From: a virus
DNA: 64,000 nt
IMG/VR virus record: IMGVR_UViG_3300024502_000013
Coordinates: 1 to 64,000 of that record
Strand: one strand, 5' to 3'
Each line of letters begins with the position of its first letter. Positions within the stretch are counted from its first letter, which is position 1. Below, one piece after another: positions 35,912 through 44,201 of the stretch. The position numbers and the translations under genes were made by a program. The notes below the pieces were generated by a model, which saw nothing but the letters and a program-made list of their open reading frames with translations, did no database searches and was not told the DNA's origin.

Positions 35912-36688
35912 ATGTCCGCAAAATCAGATTTACACGAACACGCTGTCGCTAAAAGTATAGACGCTTCAATTAAAGGACTTTCAGCCGAAAGACCCAAAGT
36001 TGCAACGTCATTTCCTGATGTGAAAGTCGAATACAAGAACTTCACTGGAACAAATGCTGTTTGGGTGGAAGTTAAAATGAATCACACAGATAATTTGATG
36101 AATCCCAGATTCTCTTATATCAACGGTAAATGGGTTACACCAGATTCATACAAATCACCAGCGACAGATATGTTGTGTGACATATGGAATAAAAATAAAG
36201 AAGTCAAAGAATGGATTGAAGGTTTAAAAATATTTCTTGTTAAAAACAAATGGAAAGGTGATATTAAAAAAATGTCATTATATTCCAGTAAAACAGAAAG
36301 AAACAGAGATCCAAATTCAGTTTCTTTAGACTTAATGAAAAAATATTTAAAATCTTTACCAAACAAAAATATCTGTAAAGTTCAAAATATTGATGTTGGC
36401 ACATTAGTATCAACACATTATTTAAAAGGAAAAGCTGCAGCTGCATATTATTTAAGTTCTGGTGATGACTTTTACCAATTCAAATTGAGTGGTGTTAAAA
36501 ATAATCCGTTAAAAATACCAGATGTACCAGTATTTGAGGGTATGAATCAAATTATTCTCCGTGTTGGTGATAGAAGTGACAATTTTGAAATTCAAGCTGA
36601 GGTCAAAGTCAAATCATTAAAAAGCAGTAAATACTCTGTTGCACCAGGAACAAAAAAAGAAAATCCATTTAGATATATTAAAGTATGA
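35912..36688 (+). CDS. Conserved phage protein with a possible PD-(D/E)xK-like nuclease core
   Basis: A 258-residue basic protein. SFPDVKVEYKN (near 31) followed by VWVEVKMNH (near 51) has the spacing of a PD-(D/E)xK nuclease core (D..EVK), but this is a weak motif. The sequence then has a Lys-rich mid part and a C-terminal GMNQIILRVGDRSDNF segment. GATAAATA precedes it (35882-35889), one base off a late promoter. Unknown otherwise. Confidence 0.5.
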   Translation: MSAKSDLHEHAVAKSIDASIKGLSAERPKVATSFPDVKVEYKNFTGTNAVWVEVKMNHTDNLMNPRFSYINGKWVTPDSYKSPATDMLCDIWNKNKEVKEWIEGLKIFLVKNKWKGDIKKMSLYSSKTERNRDPNSVSLDLMKKYLKSLPNKNICKVQNIDVGTLVSTHYLKGKAAAAYYLSSGDDFYQFKLSGVKNNPLKIPDVPVFEGMNQIILRVGDRSDNFEIQAEVKVKSLKSSKYSVAPGTKKENPFRYIKV

Positions 36689-36954
36689 AAAACAGTGTAG
36701 AGATTGATGATGATGATTTTGGTTTCTCAGCTATATCAGCCGAAGAATATGAATCTAGAATAACAAAGGCAGCAGAGTCTGCTGCAGCACCTATTGAAGA
36801 ATACAAGAAAAGACTAGAAGATGTAGAGAAAATGGTTCTTCCGTTTCTACTAAAACTCCGTGACACTGGAGACAAAGAATACATATATTGGCCAAACAGA
36901 AAAGATATTATTGACAAACAAATAGATAAATTAAAGAAACTGACTAGAGGATGA
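36685..36954 (+). CDS. Small conserved T4-like protein
   Basis: An 89-residue acidic, coiled-coil protein: EIDDDDFGFSAISAEEYE, then KKRLEDVEKMVLPFLLKL and YWPNRKDIIDKQIDKLKKL. The WPNR and I-D-K-Q-I ending is common in hypothetical proteins of T4-like phages. ATGA overlap with the previous gene. Function unknown. Confidence 0.65.
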   Translation: MKNSVEIDDDDFGFSAISAEEYESRITKAAESAAAPIEEYKKRLEDVEKMVLPFLLKLRDTGDKEYIYWPNRKDIIDKQIDKLKKLTRG

Positions 36955-36957
36955 TTT

Positions 36958-37668
36958 ATGAAAGCTACGGTGATTATACCGACCACTGGTTCACCAGAGG
37001 TCATACATGCTATTGAGTCTGTACTAGACCAAGACATTGAGACACAGTGTTATGTTGTTTGTGATGGAGACCAATACAGAGGTAAGGTCAAACCAATCAC
37101 AGACCGAAATGCAGGCAATCCATTCCAAAAAGTTGTTTACCTACCAATTAACGTTGGTGCAAACGGCTTTTATGGACATAGAATCTATGCTGCATTTACC
37201 CATCTAATCAATACTGATTATGTCTTTTACCTGGACCAAGACTGTTGGTTTGAACCCAACCATGTGAGAACTTGTATTGAGACTATTGAAAAAGACAACC
37301 TGGACTGGTCCTATTCACTCCGTAGAGTTGTGGACAAAGAAGGTGAATATGTCTGTAATGATGATTGTGAATCACTTGGTAAATGGCAAACATATCATGG
37401 CATAAACCATATTGACACTAATTGTTATTGCATTAAAACCTCGGTTGCGATAAAATTAGCACAAGCATGGCATGGCGGTTGGGGGCAAGACCGTGTTTTC
37501 TTAGGTGCCATGTCACAACACTTTCCTAGATTTCATTGCACAGGTGAATACACAGTAAACTACCGTGTCGATGGAAATCCAGGTTCCGTGTCAGCAGATT
37601 TCTTTTTAAATGGCAATGAAGTGATGAAACAAAAATATAATGGAGTTTACCCATGGCGCAAGATTTAA
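36958..37668 (+). CDS. Glycosyltransferase family 2-like protein
   Basis: A 236-residue GT-A protein: ATVIIPTTGSPEVIHAIESVL at the start, then DxD in YVFYLDQDCWFEP near 92 and a C-terminal HCTGEYTVNYRVDG segment. It opens a run of seven genes for sugar transfer or activation, probably glycosylating virion parts or the host surface. Overlaps the next gene by 16 bases. Confidence 0.8.
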   Translation: MKATVIIPTTGSPEVIHAIESVLDQDIETQCYVVCDGDQYRGKVKPITDRNAGNPFQKVVYLPINVGANGFYGHRIYAAFTHLINTDYVFYLDQDCWFEPNHVRTCIETIEKDNLDWSYSLRRVVDKEGEYVCNDDCESLGKWQTYHGINHIDTNCYCIKTSVAIKLAQAWHGGWGQDRVFLGAMSQHFPRFHCTGEYTVNYRVDGNPGSVSADFFLNGNEVMKQKYNGVYPWRKI

Positions 37669-38519
37669 TTATTGGTGGTGTTCAGAACTACGGTATCAAT
37701 CAACTGAAACCATGGGTCGAATCAATTGAAGAACACATTCCTGACGCACATAGAGTTTTGTGTGTCAATAACATTACAGATGAAACTAAAAAATGGTTAT
37801 TAAACAAGGGTTTCGAACTCGTTGATATGCCCACGGTTCAGATTCCCGTCCATGTTTTGCGTTTCCTTTCCATCTATGAATACTTAAGAGAGAATGAGGG
37901 CAAGTTCCGTTATGTCATTACAACTGATGTAAAGGATGTTTATTTTCAGAAAAATCCTTTTGAATATTTAATTCAGGAAAACATCGGTATAAATGGCAAA
38001 AAATTGATTGCAGGTTCCGAATCTATTCGTTATAGAGATGAAGGATGGGGAAATGAAAATCTATTGCAAGCATATGGACCATATGTACACAATCTGTTCA
38101 AAGATAACATAATCTATAATGTCGGTGTTTTGGCTGGTGATGCAGAATATGTCAAAGACTTGGTATTCAATATCTTCATCAACGGTATCAATCGTCCAAT
38201 TTCAATCGTAGACCAGGCAGTTTACAATGTACTAATCAATACACAACCATACAAGAATGTTGTCTCTTTTAAATCACAAGAAAATCCTTGGGCAGTACAA
38301 CTAGGAACAACGGGTGATCCGTCCAAGATTGAAGGGTTCAGACCATTCTTGACTGATAAAGAACCAATTTTCGATTTCGAAGATGGTTTGGTGAAAACAA
38401 GTTCTGGTCTTCCGTTTTACATTGTGCATCAATATGACCGTGTTCCTGATTGGGCAGAATTGGTGAGAAAGAAATACAATCAGGAAAATCCAAATGAATA
38501 TTTTACATATAGGGTATAA
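37653..38519 (+). CDS. Putative glycosyltransferase
   Basis: A 288-residue protein. IIGGVQNYGINQLKPWVESI at the N-terminus, then YVITTDVKDVYFQKNPF near 88-104 supplies a D-x-K-D type metal site as seen in GT-A enzymes acting on surface glycans. SIVDQAVYNVL and WAVQLGTTGDPS follow in the acceptor half. The exact family is uncertain. Confidence 0.6.
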   Translation: MAQDLIIGGVQNYGINQLKPWVESIEEHIPDAHRVLCVNNITDETKKWLLNKGFELVDMPTVQIPVHVLRFLSIYEYLRENEGKFRYVITTDVKDVYFQKNPFEYLIQENIGINGKKLIAGSESIRYRDEGWGNENLLQAYGPYVHNLFKDNIIYNVGVLAGDAEYVKDLVFNIFINGINRPISIVDQAVYNVLINTQPYKNVVSFKSQENPWAVQLGTTGDPSKIEGFRPFLTDKEPIFDFEDGLVKTSSGLPFYIVHQYDRVPDWAELVRKKYNQENPNEYFTYRV

Positions 38520-38521
38520 AA

Positions 38522-39097
38522 ATGAGTGACATTATTACAATTAACACTGAAACACAAGCATGGCAAAATTTCCCTGGCAAAGAATTCAAATGTTCTGGTC
38601 AAGGCTTAGGTGAATTATCTAGAAAATATCTTGAACCTAAAATGTTGGAAATTGGTTGTGATATCGGAGACACATCCGAGTTTATGATGCGTTCTCATCC
38701 AAAGTTGCACTTGACTGCAATTGATCCATATGAAAACTACATTGATTGGAACGGAAACAATCTGAATGAGCGTGAAGAAGTCTACAATAGAATGGTAGAA
38801 AGAATGAAACATTGGCCAGACCGATTCGATTTGATTCGTATGACCTCTGATTCTGCCGTCAGCATTTTCAAAGATGAAGAATTCGACATTATCTTTATTG
38901 ATGGTCTACACACCTATGAACAACTATCTAAAGATTGTGTAAACTACTATCCCAAATTGAAAAAAGGTGGTATCTTTGCAGGCCACGACTTTAGAGCAAT
39001 CGAAGGCGTCAATAGAGCTTGTACCGAGTTTGCGGCAAAAGTCGGTAAAGATATCCTAACAACAGACAATGATGTTTGGTATTGGATTAAAGACTGA
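38522..39097 (+). CDS. Class I SAM-dependent methyltransferase
   Basis: A 191-residue protein. MLEIGCDIGDTSEFMM near 41 is the SAM-binding motif I, LTAIDPYENY motif II and FDIIFIDGLHTYEQL near 122 the acidic motif of the Methyltransf_24 type often found in glycan clusters. Substrate is probably a sugar or glycan terminus. Overlaps the next gene by one base. Confidence 0.82.
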   Translation: MSDIITINTETQAWQNFPGKEFKCSGQGLGELSRKYLEPKMLEIGCDIGDTSEFMMRSHPKLHLTAIDPYENYIDWNGNNLNEREEVYNRMVERMKHWPDRFDLIRMTSDSAVSIFKDEEFDIIFIDGLHTYEQLSKDCVNYYPKLKKGGIFAGHDFRAIEGVNRACTEFAAKVGKDILTTDNDVWYWIKD

Positions 39098-39786
39098 TGA
39101 AAAAATGTATTGTGTTGTCTGGTCAATACAGAACTTTTGACCAGACTTGGAAAAATATCAGAAACTTTATCGACTTGAATCTGTTGGATGTATATTGTCA
39201 TGTTTGGTCAACAGACCAGACAGAGATTGATAATATCACTGACAGATTGATGCCGAAGAACCTGCTTGCTGAGGATAACTCATTATTTCTTGATACATTC
39301 CAAAAAATAGAAGATAACATTCTAACCAATAACCCAAAAGGTCCAAATCAAGATAGGTTGGCTGGGAACGCATCAATGAACTATAGTCGAAAGGCAGCAT
39401 TTGATTTAGTTCCTAAAGATGAATATGATACAGTTATTTACTGTCGGTATGATATTGGATTCCACGAATTATTTAGATTTGATGGTGTTGACAGAATTGT
39501 TACACCGTTAGAAGAATCTTATAATTTGATTTCGGATATTTTCGCAATCATGCCTATGAAAATGGCAAAGAGTTATTTTCTGTATGATGAATATGAGAGA
39601 TTACATTCAACTCCATGGGAACCTGAATTCTTAGACTGGTTAAGAAATGTCAAAAAATATCCAGAACAAGATGTACAAACACATATACATACAAGATACT
39701 GTCCTCATTTAATGTTGATGCGAAACATTATTATGAACGGACATAATTTTACGTTGATTGATTTACCTGTTTATTTACAAAGATGA
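39097..39786 (+). CDS. Glycosyltransferase-like protein
   Basis: A 229-residue protein with KKCIVLSGQYRTFDQTW at the N-terminus and VIYCRYDIGF near 112, a D-containing site like that of the next protein (IIKTRTDYAL). The two look like paralogues of a phage surface-glycan transferase family. Overlaps the next gene by ATGA. Confidence 0.6.
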   Translation: MKKCIVLSGQYRTFDQTWKNIRNFIDLNLLDVYCHVWSTDQTEIDNITDRLMPKNLLAEDNSLFLDTFQKIEDNILTNNPKGPNQDRLAGNASMNYSRKAAFDLVPKDEYDTVIYCRYDIGFHELFRFDGVDRIVTPLEESYNLISDIFAIMPMKMAKSYFLYDEYERLHSTPWEPEFLDWLRNVKKYPEQDVQTHIHTRYCPHLMLMRNIIMNGHNFTLIDLPVYLQR

Positions 39787-40472
39787 AAATTGCATTATGT
39801 TTCTGTGGTCAAGCAAGGTCTTACGATATTGGTTATGACTATTACTGGAAGAATTTACTTGTACACCACGATGTAGATATCTACATTCATTCTTGGAGAT
39901 TTGAAGAAGCAAACAAATTCCTGGAAGTGTTCTTGCCTAAAAAATATCTATTGGAACTTCCTTTGGTTGGTGATTATGATATTAAGTACACAAGAACACC
40001 AAACATACACAAGTGGCCACCTAGATTTACTTACAGTGCATTGTATTCTATGTACAAAGTGAATTCATTAATTGAAGGTGAATATGATTGGATTATTAAG
40101 ACACGAACTGATTACGCATTGAACACCATTATACCGTTTGATGAACTTGACAACTCAAAACTATACATTCCAAATTGTCGCATGGTGCCGGAACGGGATT
40201 TTGGTAATGACCAGTTTGCATTTGGTTCACAAGAAACAATGAACAAATATATGTCAACTTGGAAATACATTGATGAATATTATGATGCGGGTGTACAGTT
40301 TATTGGTGAAGATTTAATGCAGGCCAATCTACGAAAACATGGACTGGTTGGAGATAATCTAGTTTATGTAAACATGAACAATCCATTTCCTCCAGGACCA
40401 CACAATGGAACATGGCATTCCTTGATTCGTGATGATTATGACCACTGGACACAGACTAGTAAAACAATTTAA
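39783..40472 (+). CDS. Glycosyltransferase-like protein (paralogue of the previous)
   Basis: A 229-residue protein beginning MKIALCFCGQARSYDIGYDYYW, with YDWIIKTRTDYALN near 101-114 and a late FIGEDLMQANLRKHGL. Same length and plan as the previous protein. It overlaps the kinase-like gene by 41 bases. Confidence 0.6.
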   Translation: MKIALCFCGQARSYDIGYDYYWKNLLVHHDVDIYIHSWRFEEANKFLEVFLPKKYLLELPLVGDYDIKYTRTPNIHKWPPRFTYSALYSMYKVNSLIEGEYDWIIKTRTDYALNTIIPFDELDNSKLYIPNCRMVPERDFGNDQFAFGSQETMNKYMSTWKYIDEYYDAGVQFIGEDLMQANLRKHGLVGDNLVYVNMNNPFPPGPHNGTWHSLIRDDYDHWTQTSKTI

Positions 40473-41187
40473 TGGTCATTCTGGTTCCAATGTTTTTCTA
40501 AGAGAATGGCCAGGTGGTGGATTCTACGTTGAAAAAATAGGCAATACAGAAAGAAACCATGAAAGAATGACCGCACTTCTTGATGCCGGTTATCCTGTTC
40601 CGAAAATATACTATGTGGAAAAAGACTATCTGATGATGGAATATATCCATGGACTTGACATGAAGAACTATTTGGTGTATAATACCACTATGTCTTTGTT
40701 GGGTTTTCTGATTGACACATTAGATTGTTTTTCTCAAGGTTCCAGAAGTAAAGACTACACAGAAATCTACCACAAAAAACTGGATTGGTTGCCACAAGAT
40801 TTCCTTTTCACCAAAGATGAGTTGATTGATAGATTACCAAAGGTGTTACCACAATCAACATATCATGGTGACCTGACACTTGAAAATATATTGTATACTG
40901 ATCCAGGATTTCACCTCATTGACCCTGTTACGATTGAATATGATTCATACATATTTGACATTGCAAAACTAAGGCAAGATGTGGAATGCAAATGGTTTCT
41001 AAGAAACAGTAATGTTCATTTGGACACTAAGTTGGAAATCATAAGAGATAAATTGAAAGAAGAATATCCACAGGCATTTGACAATTCTCTATTGATTTTG
41101 ATGTTGTTGAGAGTTTTAAAGCATTGTGAAAAGAATGATAGTAATTATCAGTTTTTGATGAAAGAGATTCATAGATTATGGAAATAA
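40432..41187 (+). CDS. Aminoglycoside-phosphotransferase-like sugar kinase
   Basis: A 251-residue protein (ATG 40432; another ATG at 40438). The APH-type catalytic motif STYHGDLTLENILY near 148-161 has the catalytic Asp, and FHLIDPVT the Mg-binding Asp. The VPKIYYVEKDYLMMEYIHG hinge is also typical. It could phosphorylate a sugar or choline-like group for the nucleotidyltransferase encoded next, a usual pairing in surface-glycan loci. Confidence 0.72.
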   Translation: MIMTTGHRLVKQFNGHSGSNVFLREWPGGGFYVEKIGNTERNHERMTALLDAGYPVPKIYYVEKDYLMMEYIHGLDMKNYLVYNTTMSLLGFLIDTLDCFSQGSRSKDYTEIYHKKLDWLPQDFLFTKDELIDRLPKVLPQSTYHGDLTLENILYTDPGFHLIDPVTIEYDSYIFDIAKLRQDVECKWFLRNSNVHLDTKLEIIRDKLKEEYPQAFDNSLLILMLLRVLKHCEKNDSNYQFLMKEIHRLWK

Positions 41188-42206
41188 TTGTACCTGCAGC
41201 TGGACTGTCAACCAGATTCCCAGACATGAAACCAAAATATCTCCTGTACGATTACAAGGGTGATATGATGTTGATGAATGCTTTGCGTTCCTTTAGAGAA
41301 AAAGGATACAAAATACATCTAGGCATTCTAAAAGAACATGAAGAAAAATACAACGTCATTAAACAAATTCAACATGAGTGGTCTGATAATATCAACTATG
41401 TAATCATCGACAAACCGACCAGAGGTCCAGCCGATACGGTTTATCAAATACTTAATGCCGCTGGCTTACATACCACAGAAATCTTTATCAAGGATTGTGA
41501 CAGTTTTTTTGAACATGATATTACAACAGGCGATAATTATGTTTGTGTTACAAAAATTTCACAACATGAAATATTGAAGAAACTGGCAGCAAAGAGTTTT
41601 ACAATTGCCAACAATAATAGTATCATAACAGATATCGTTGAGAAAGAAGTTGTATCAGACACCTTCTGTGTTGGTGGTTATAAGTTTTCGTCAGCGATGT
41701 TGTACAGGCAAGCCTTCCATGAATTGAACACTGACAGAGAGGTGTTTGTTTCAGATGTGATTGGTCGATGCATTAATAATATGCAGATTTTCACCAACAA
41801 ATATGTAACTGATTATGTCGATGTTGGTACTGCACAAGACTGGTTTGAATACAATGACAGACCTGTTATCTTCTGTGATATTGACGGTACAATCATCAAG
41901 GCACAATCTAGGATTGATTTGGAAAACAGACAACACTATGTAATCTTGGAAAAGAATGTTGTTCGCTTACTGGAATTACAGAGCAAAGGTGCTCAATTCA
42001 TCTTTGTGACCGCAAGAGAACCACAATGGAGAGCAGAGACACACGGTATGCTAATGGAACTGGGTTTCAGAAACTTCCGACTACTAGACGGTCTGCAAAA
42101 CTCCAGTCGCATTTTAATCAACGATTACAACAGTGCAAATCCATACCCACGAGCAATTGCAGTTAACATCAAGCGTGATTCAGATAACCTAAGTGACTTT
42201 CTATGA
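41178..42206 (+). CDS. Sugar nucleotidyltransferase fused to a HAD phosphatase
   Basis: A 342-residue two-domain protein. Residues about 1-228 form a nucleotidyltransferase: IIVPAAGLSTRFPDMKPKYLL (signature with PK), KDCDSFF near 110. Residues about 229-342 form a HAD phosphatase: FCDIDGTI near 233-240 (nucleophile Asp) and LINDYNS near 312. Such fusions would activate a sugar and dephosphorylate an intermediate. Part of the kinase-transferase cassette. Confidence 0.78.
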   Translation: MEIIVPAAGLSTRFPDMKPKYLLYDYKGDMMLMNALRSFREKGYKIHLGILKEHEEKYNVIKQIQHEWSDNINYVIIDKPTRGPADTVYQILNAAGLHTTEIFIKDCDSFFEHDITTGDNYVCVTKISQHEILKKLAAKSFTIANNNSIITDIVEKEVVSDTFCVGGYKFSSAMLYRQAFHELNTDREVFVSDVIGRCINNMQIFTNKYVTDYVDVGTAQDWFEYNDRPVIFCDIDGTIIKAQSRIDLENRQHYVILEKNVVRLLELQSKGAQFIFVTAREPQWRAETHGMLMELGFRNFRLLDGLQNSSRILINDYNSANPYPRAIAVNIKRDSDNLSDFL

Positions 42207-42898
42207 TTATACCAGATAAAAATCTTTTCATCGTAACTTCCGCACTCAAACCTATCATGGGTGTTTACAGTGAAACGGAAAGATTTCAACAGACAATAGA
42301 TTCCATAAGATCCATCAGGAAGAAGTTACCTGATGCAATCATTGTATTTTCGGATGTTTCTGTTATTCCTTTAAGTGACCTGGAGAAAACAGCGATTGCA
42401 GAAAAGGTCAATTATTTTATTGACATGTCACAGGAACCAACCACATTAAAGTTGTCCAGAGACATGAAGAAAAGTCATGCCGAAAACGCACTCTTATTCA
42501 ACACACTGCAAACTCTAAAGAATTCACCACAGACACAAGGTATGATGAGTTCAGTAAAGAGAATCTTCAAGTTTTCGGCAAGAACAGAGCTGGAAGATTC
42601 TTTCGATATTAGTGAATATGACAATCTGTTTGGTAAGTTCGTTTTTAAGAAAAGAATACCCACCTGGATGCATCCACCTTCTATACCCAACCTACTGATT
42701 ACAAGGATGTATTCTTTCTGTCCTTCACTGATTGACACCTATCTTCATGTGATAGTTAACAATATGCCTCTGTTGGACCAAGGTCTGGACACAGAACATG
42801 CACATTTCCACAACATTCCTAAGAAGTATCTGGTTGAATTCGACAAGATACATTGCTGGGGATGGCTGGCTGGAAATGGTCAAATCGAACATTATTGA
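42203..42898 (+). CDS. Putative glycan-cluster protein
   Basis: A 231-residue protein beginning MIIPDKNLFIVTSALKPIMG and including FSARTELEDSF near 127, a layout like a GT-A transferase without a clear DxD. It overlaps the fusion gene by ATGA and ends the glycan island. Function not recognised. Confidence 0.5.
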   Translation: MIIPDKNLFIVTSALKPIMGVYSETERFQQTIDSIRSIRKKLPDAIIVFSDVSVIPLSDLEKTAIAEKVNYFIDMSQEPTTLKLSRDMKKSHAENALLFNTLQTLKNSPQTQGMMSSVKRIFKFSARTELEDSFDISEYDNLFGKFVFKKRIPTWMHPPSIPNLLITRMYSFCPSLIDTYLHVIVNNMPLLDQGLDTEHAHFHNIPKKYLVEFDKIHCWGWLAGNGQIEHY

Positions 42899-42953
42899 CG
42901 CTATATATCGGTCCCAAGATTTGACCATTTTGGTCGACTTGGTGAAAAACTTG

Positions 42954-42961
42954 TATAAATA
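42954..42961 (+). promoter_or_regulatory. T4-type late promoter TATAAATA
   Basis: Exact match, 44 bases before the gene at 43005, which begins the block of putative head-packaged proteins, consistent with late expression. Confidence 0.75.
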
Positions 42962-43004
42962 GTTAACCGGCAACCAAAGTGTGTTGCATTTCTAGAGGCA
43001 ATTA

Positions 43005-44201
43005 ATGTTATCATTTAAGACTTTTCTGAGAGAACAGGTGGAGGACTCCGAAGAAGGAGCAAGCCGCCAGATTAAGCATTTAACGCATGTAGAAGACAGA
43101 CCATTCCAGAAAGGTGAGAAGGGCTTTTCTCACGCAATTAAGTCCTTAAATGCTGCAGCCGAACATATCAAACAGGGCAAGAAAACATCAGAACTTACCA
43201 CAAAATATGATGGTTCACCAGCCATTGTTTATGGACACCATCCAGAAAACGGTAAGTTTTTCGTGGCCTCAAAGTCTGCATTTAATAAGACACCGAAAAT
43301 CAACTATACACCAGCTGACATTGAGAAAAACCATGGTCATGCACCAGGCTTAGTCGCAAAATTGAAGGACGCACTGAAACATCTACCAAAGATTGCACCA
43401 AAACAAGGTGTCTATCAAGGTGATATGATGTTCTCTGGTGAAGATAAAGTGAAAACCAAACACGGTACTTCCTTTCATCCTAACCCTTCTGGACTGACAT
43501 ATACAGCTCACGGAACACACAAATCTGCGGTTGACAAAGCCAAGATTGGTGTAGTCACCCATCTATCATACCATGGCAAAGATTCCAAGAATCTGAATGC
43601 TTCGCATGAAGTTGACCATGAGAATTTTGGTAAACATTCTGATGTTTTCTCGGTTGACCCAAGAATGGACACATCCAAGGTTCATTTCAGTCCAGAACAA
43701 CAAAAAGAATTCAACAAACATATTGCAGCTGCCGAAGTAGTACATCACACCCATGGTGATGATATGTACGCTGGAACCAGAACTCACCATGGAATAGGTG
43801 GTCATCTGGAAGCCTATATGAATCACACAGTTAGAACTGGTGAAGAAGCCAACCACAAGAATTTTAAGAACTGGTTGGAAACTAAAAAGTTAAAAGAGAT
43901 AGATAAGCTTAAGGTTGAAAAAAATAAGAAATCTAAGCAAGATGAATTGAAAAATGAATTGAACAAAGTTGAAATAAACAGAAAACATTATAATAACATG
44001 TTCAAGATGCACGGTCATTTGCAAAAAGCTAAAAATGTATTAATAGATGTGATGAATCAACACCAAGAATTTGCACATGAACACGGTGGAGAACCTGCAA
44101 ATCCAGAAGGATATGTTTTCCACCACGGCAACGATACAGATAAATTCGTGAACCGCCAAGAGTTCTCACGTAGAAATTTTGCTGGAATTAGAAACATATG
44201 A
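43005..44201 (+). CDS. Ligase-like (KxDG) phage protein with a capsid-targeting leader
   Basis: A 398-residue protein of a family known from T4-like viruses (DUF6267, from memory). KYDGSPAIVYG near 66 resembles the KxDG nucleotide-attachment motif of DNA/RNA ligases and GVYQGDMMF near 136 a later ligase motif; ligase function is inferred. The N-terminus MLSFKTFLRE ends in L-R-E, like the head-targeting leaders of T4 internal proteins. The C-terminus is Lys/Glu-rich coiled coil. Behind a late promoter, ATGA overlap with the next gene. Confidence 0.55.
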   Translation: MLSFKTFLREQVEDSEEGASRQIKHLTHVEDRPFQKGEKGFSHAIKSLNAAAEHIKQGKKTSELTTKYDGSPAIVYGHHPENGKFFVASKSAFNKTPKINYTPADIEKNHGHAPGLVAKLKDALKHLPKIAPKQGVYQGDMMFSGEDKVKTKHGTSFHPNPSGLTYTAHGTHKSAVDKAKIGVVTHLSYHGKDSKNLNASHEVDHENFGKHSDVFSVDPRMDTSKVHFSPEQQKEFNKHIAAAEVVHHTHGDDMYAGTRTHHGIGGHLEAYMNHTVRTGEEANHKNFKNWLETKKLKEIDKLKVEKNKKSKQDELKNELNKVEINRKHYNNMFKMHGHLQKAKNVLIDVMNQHQEFAHEHGGEPANPEGYVFHHGNDTDKFVNRQEFSRRNFAGIRNI

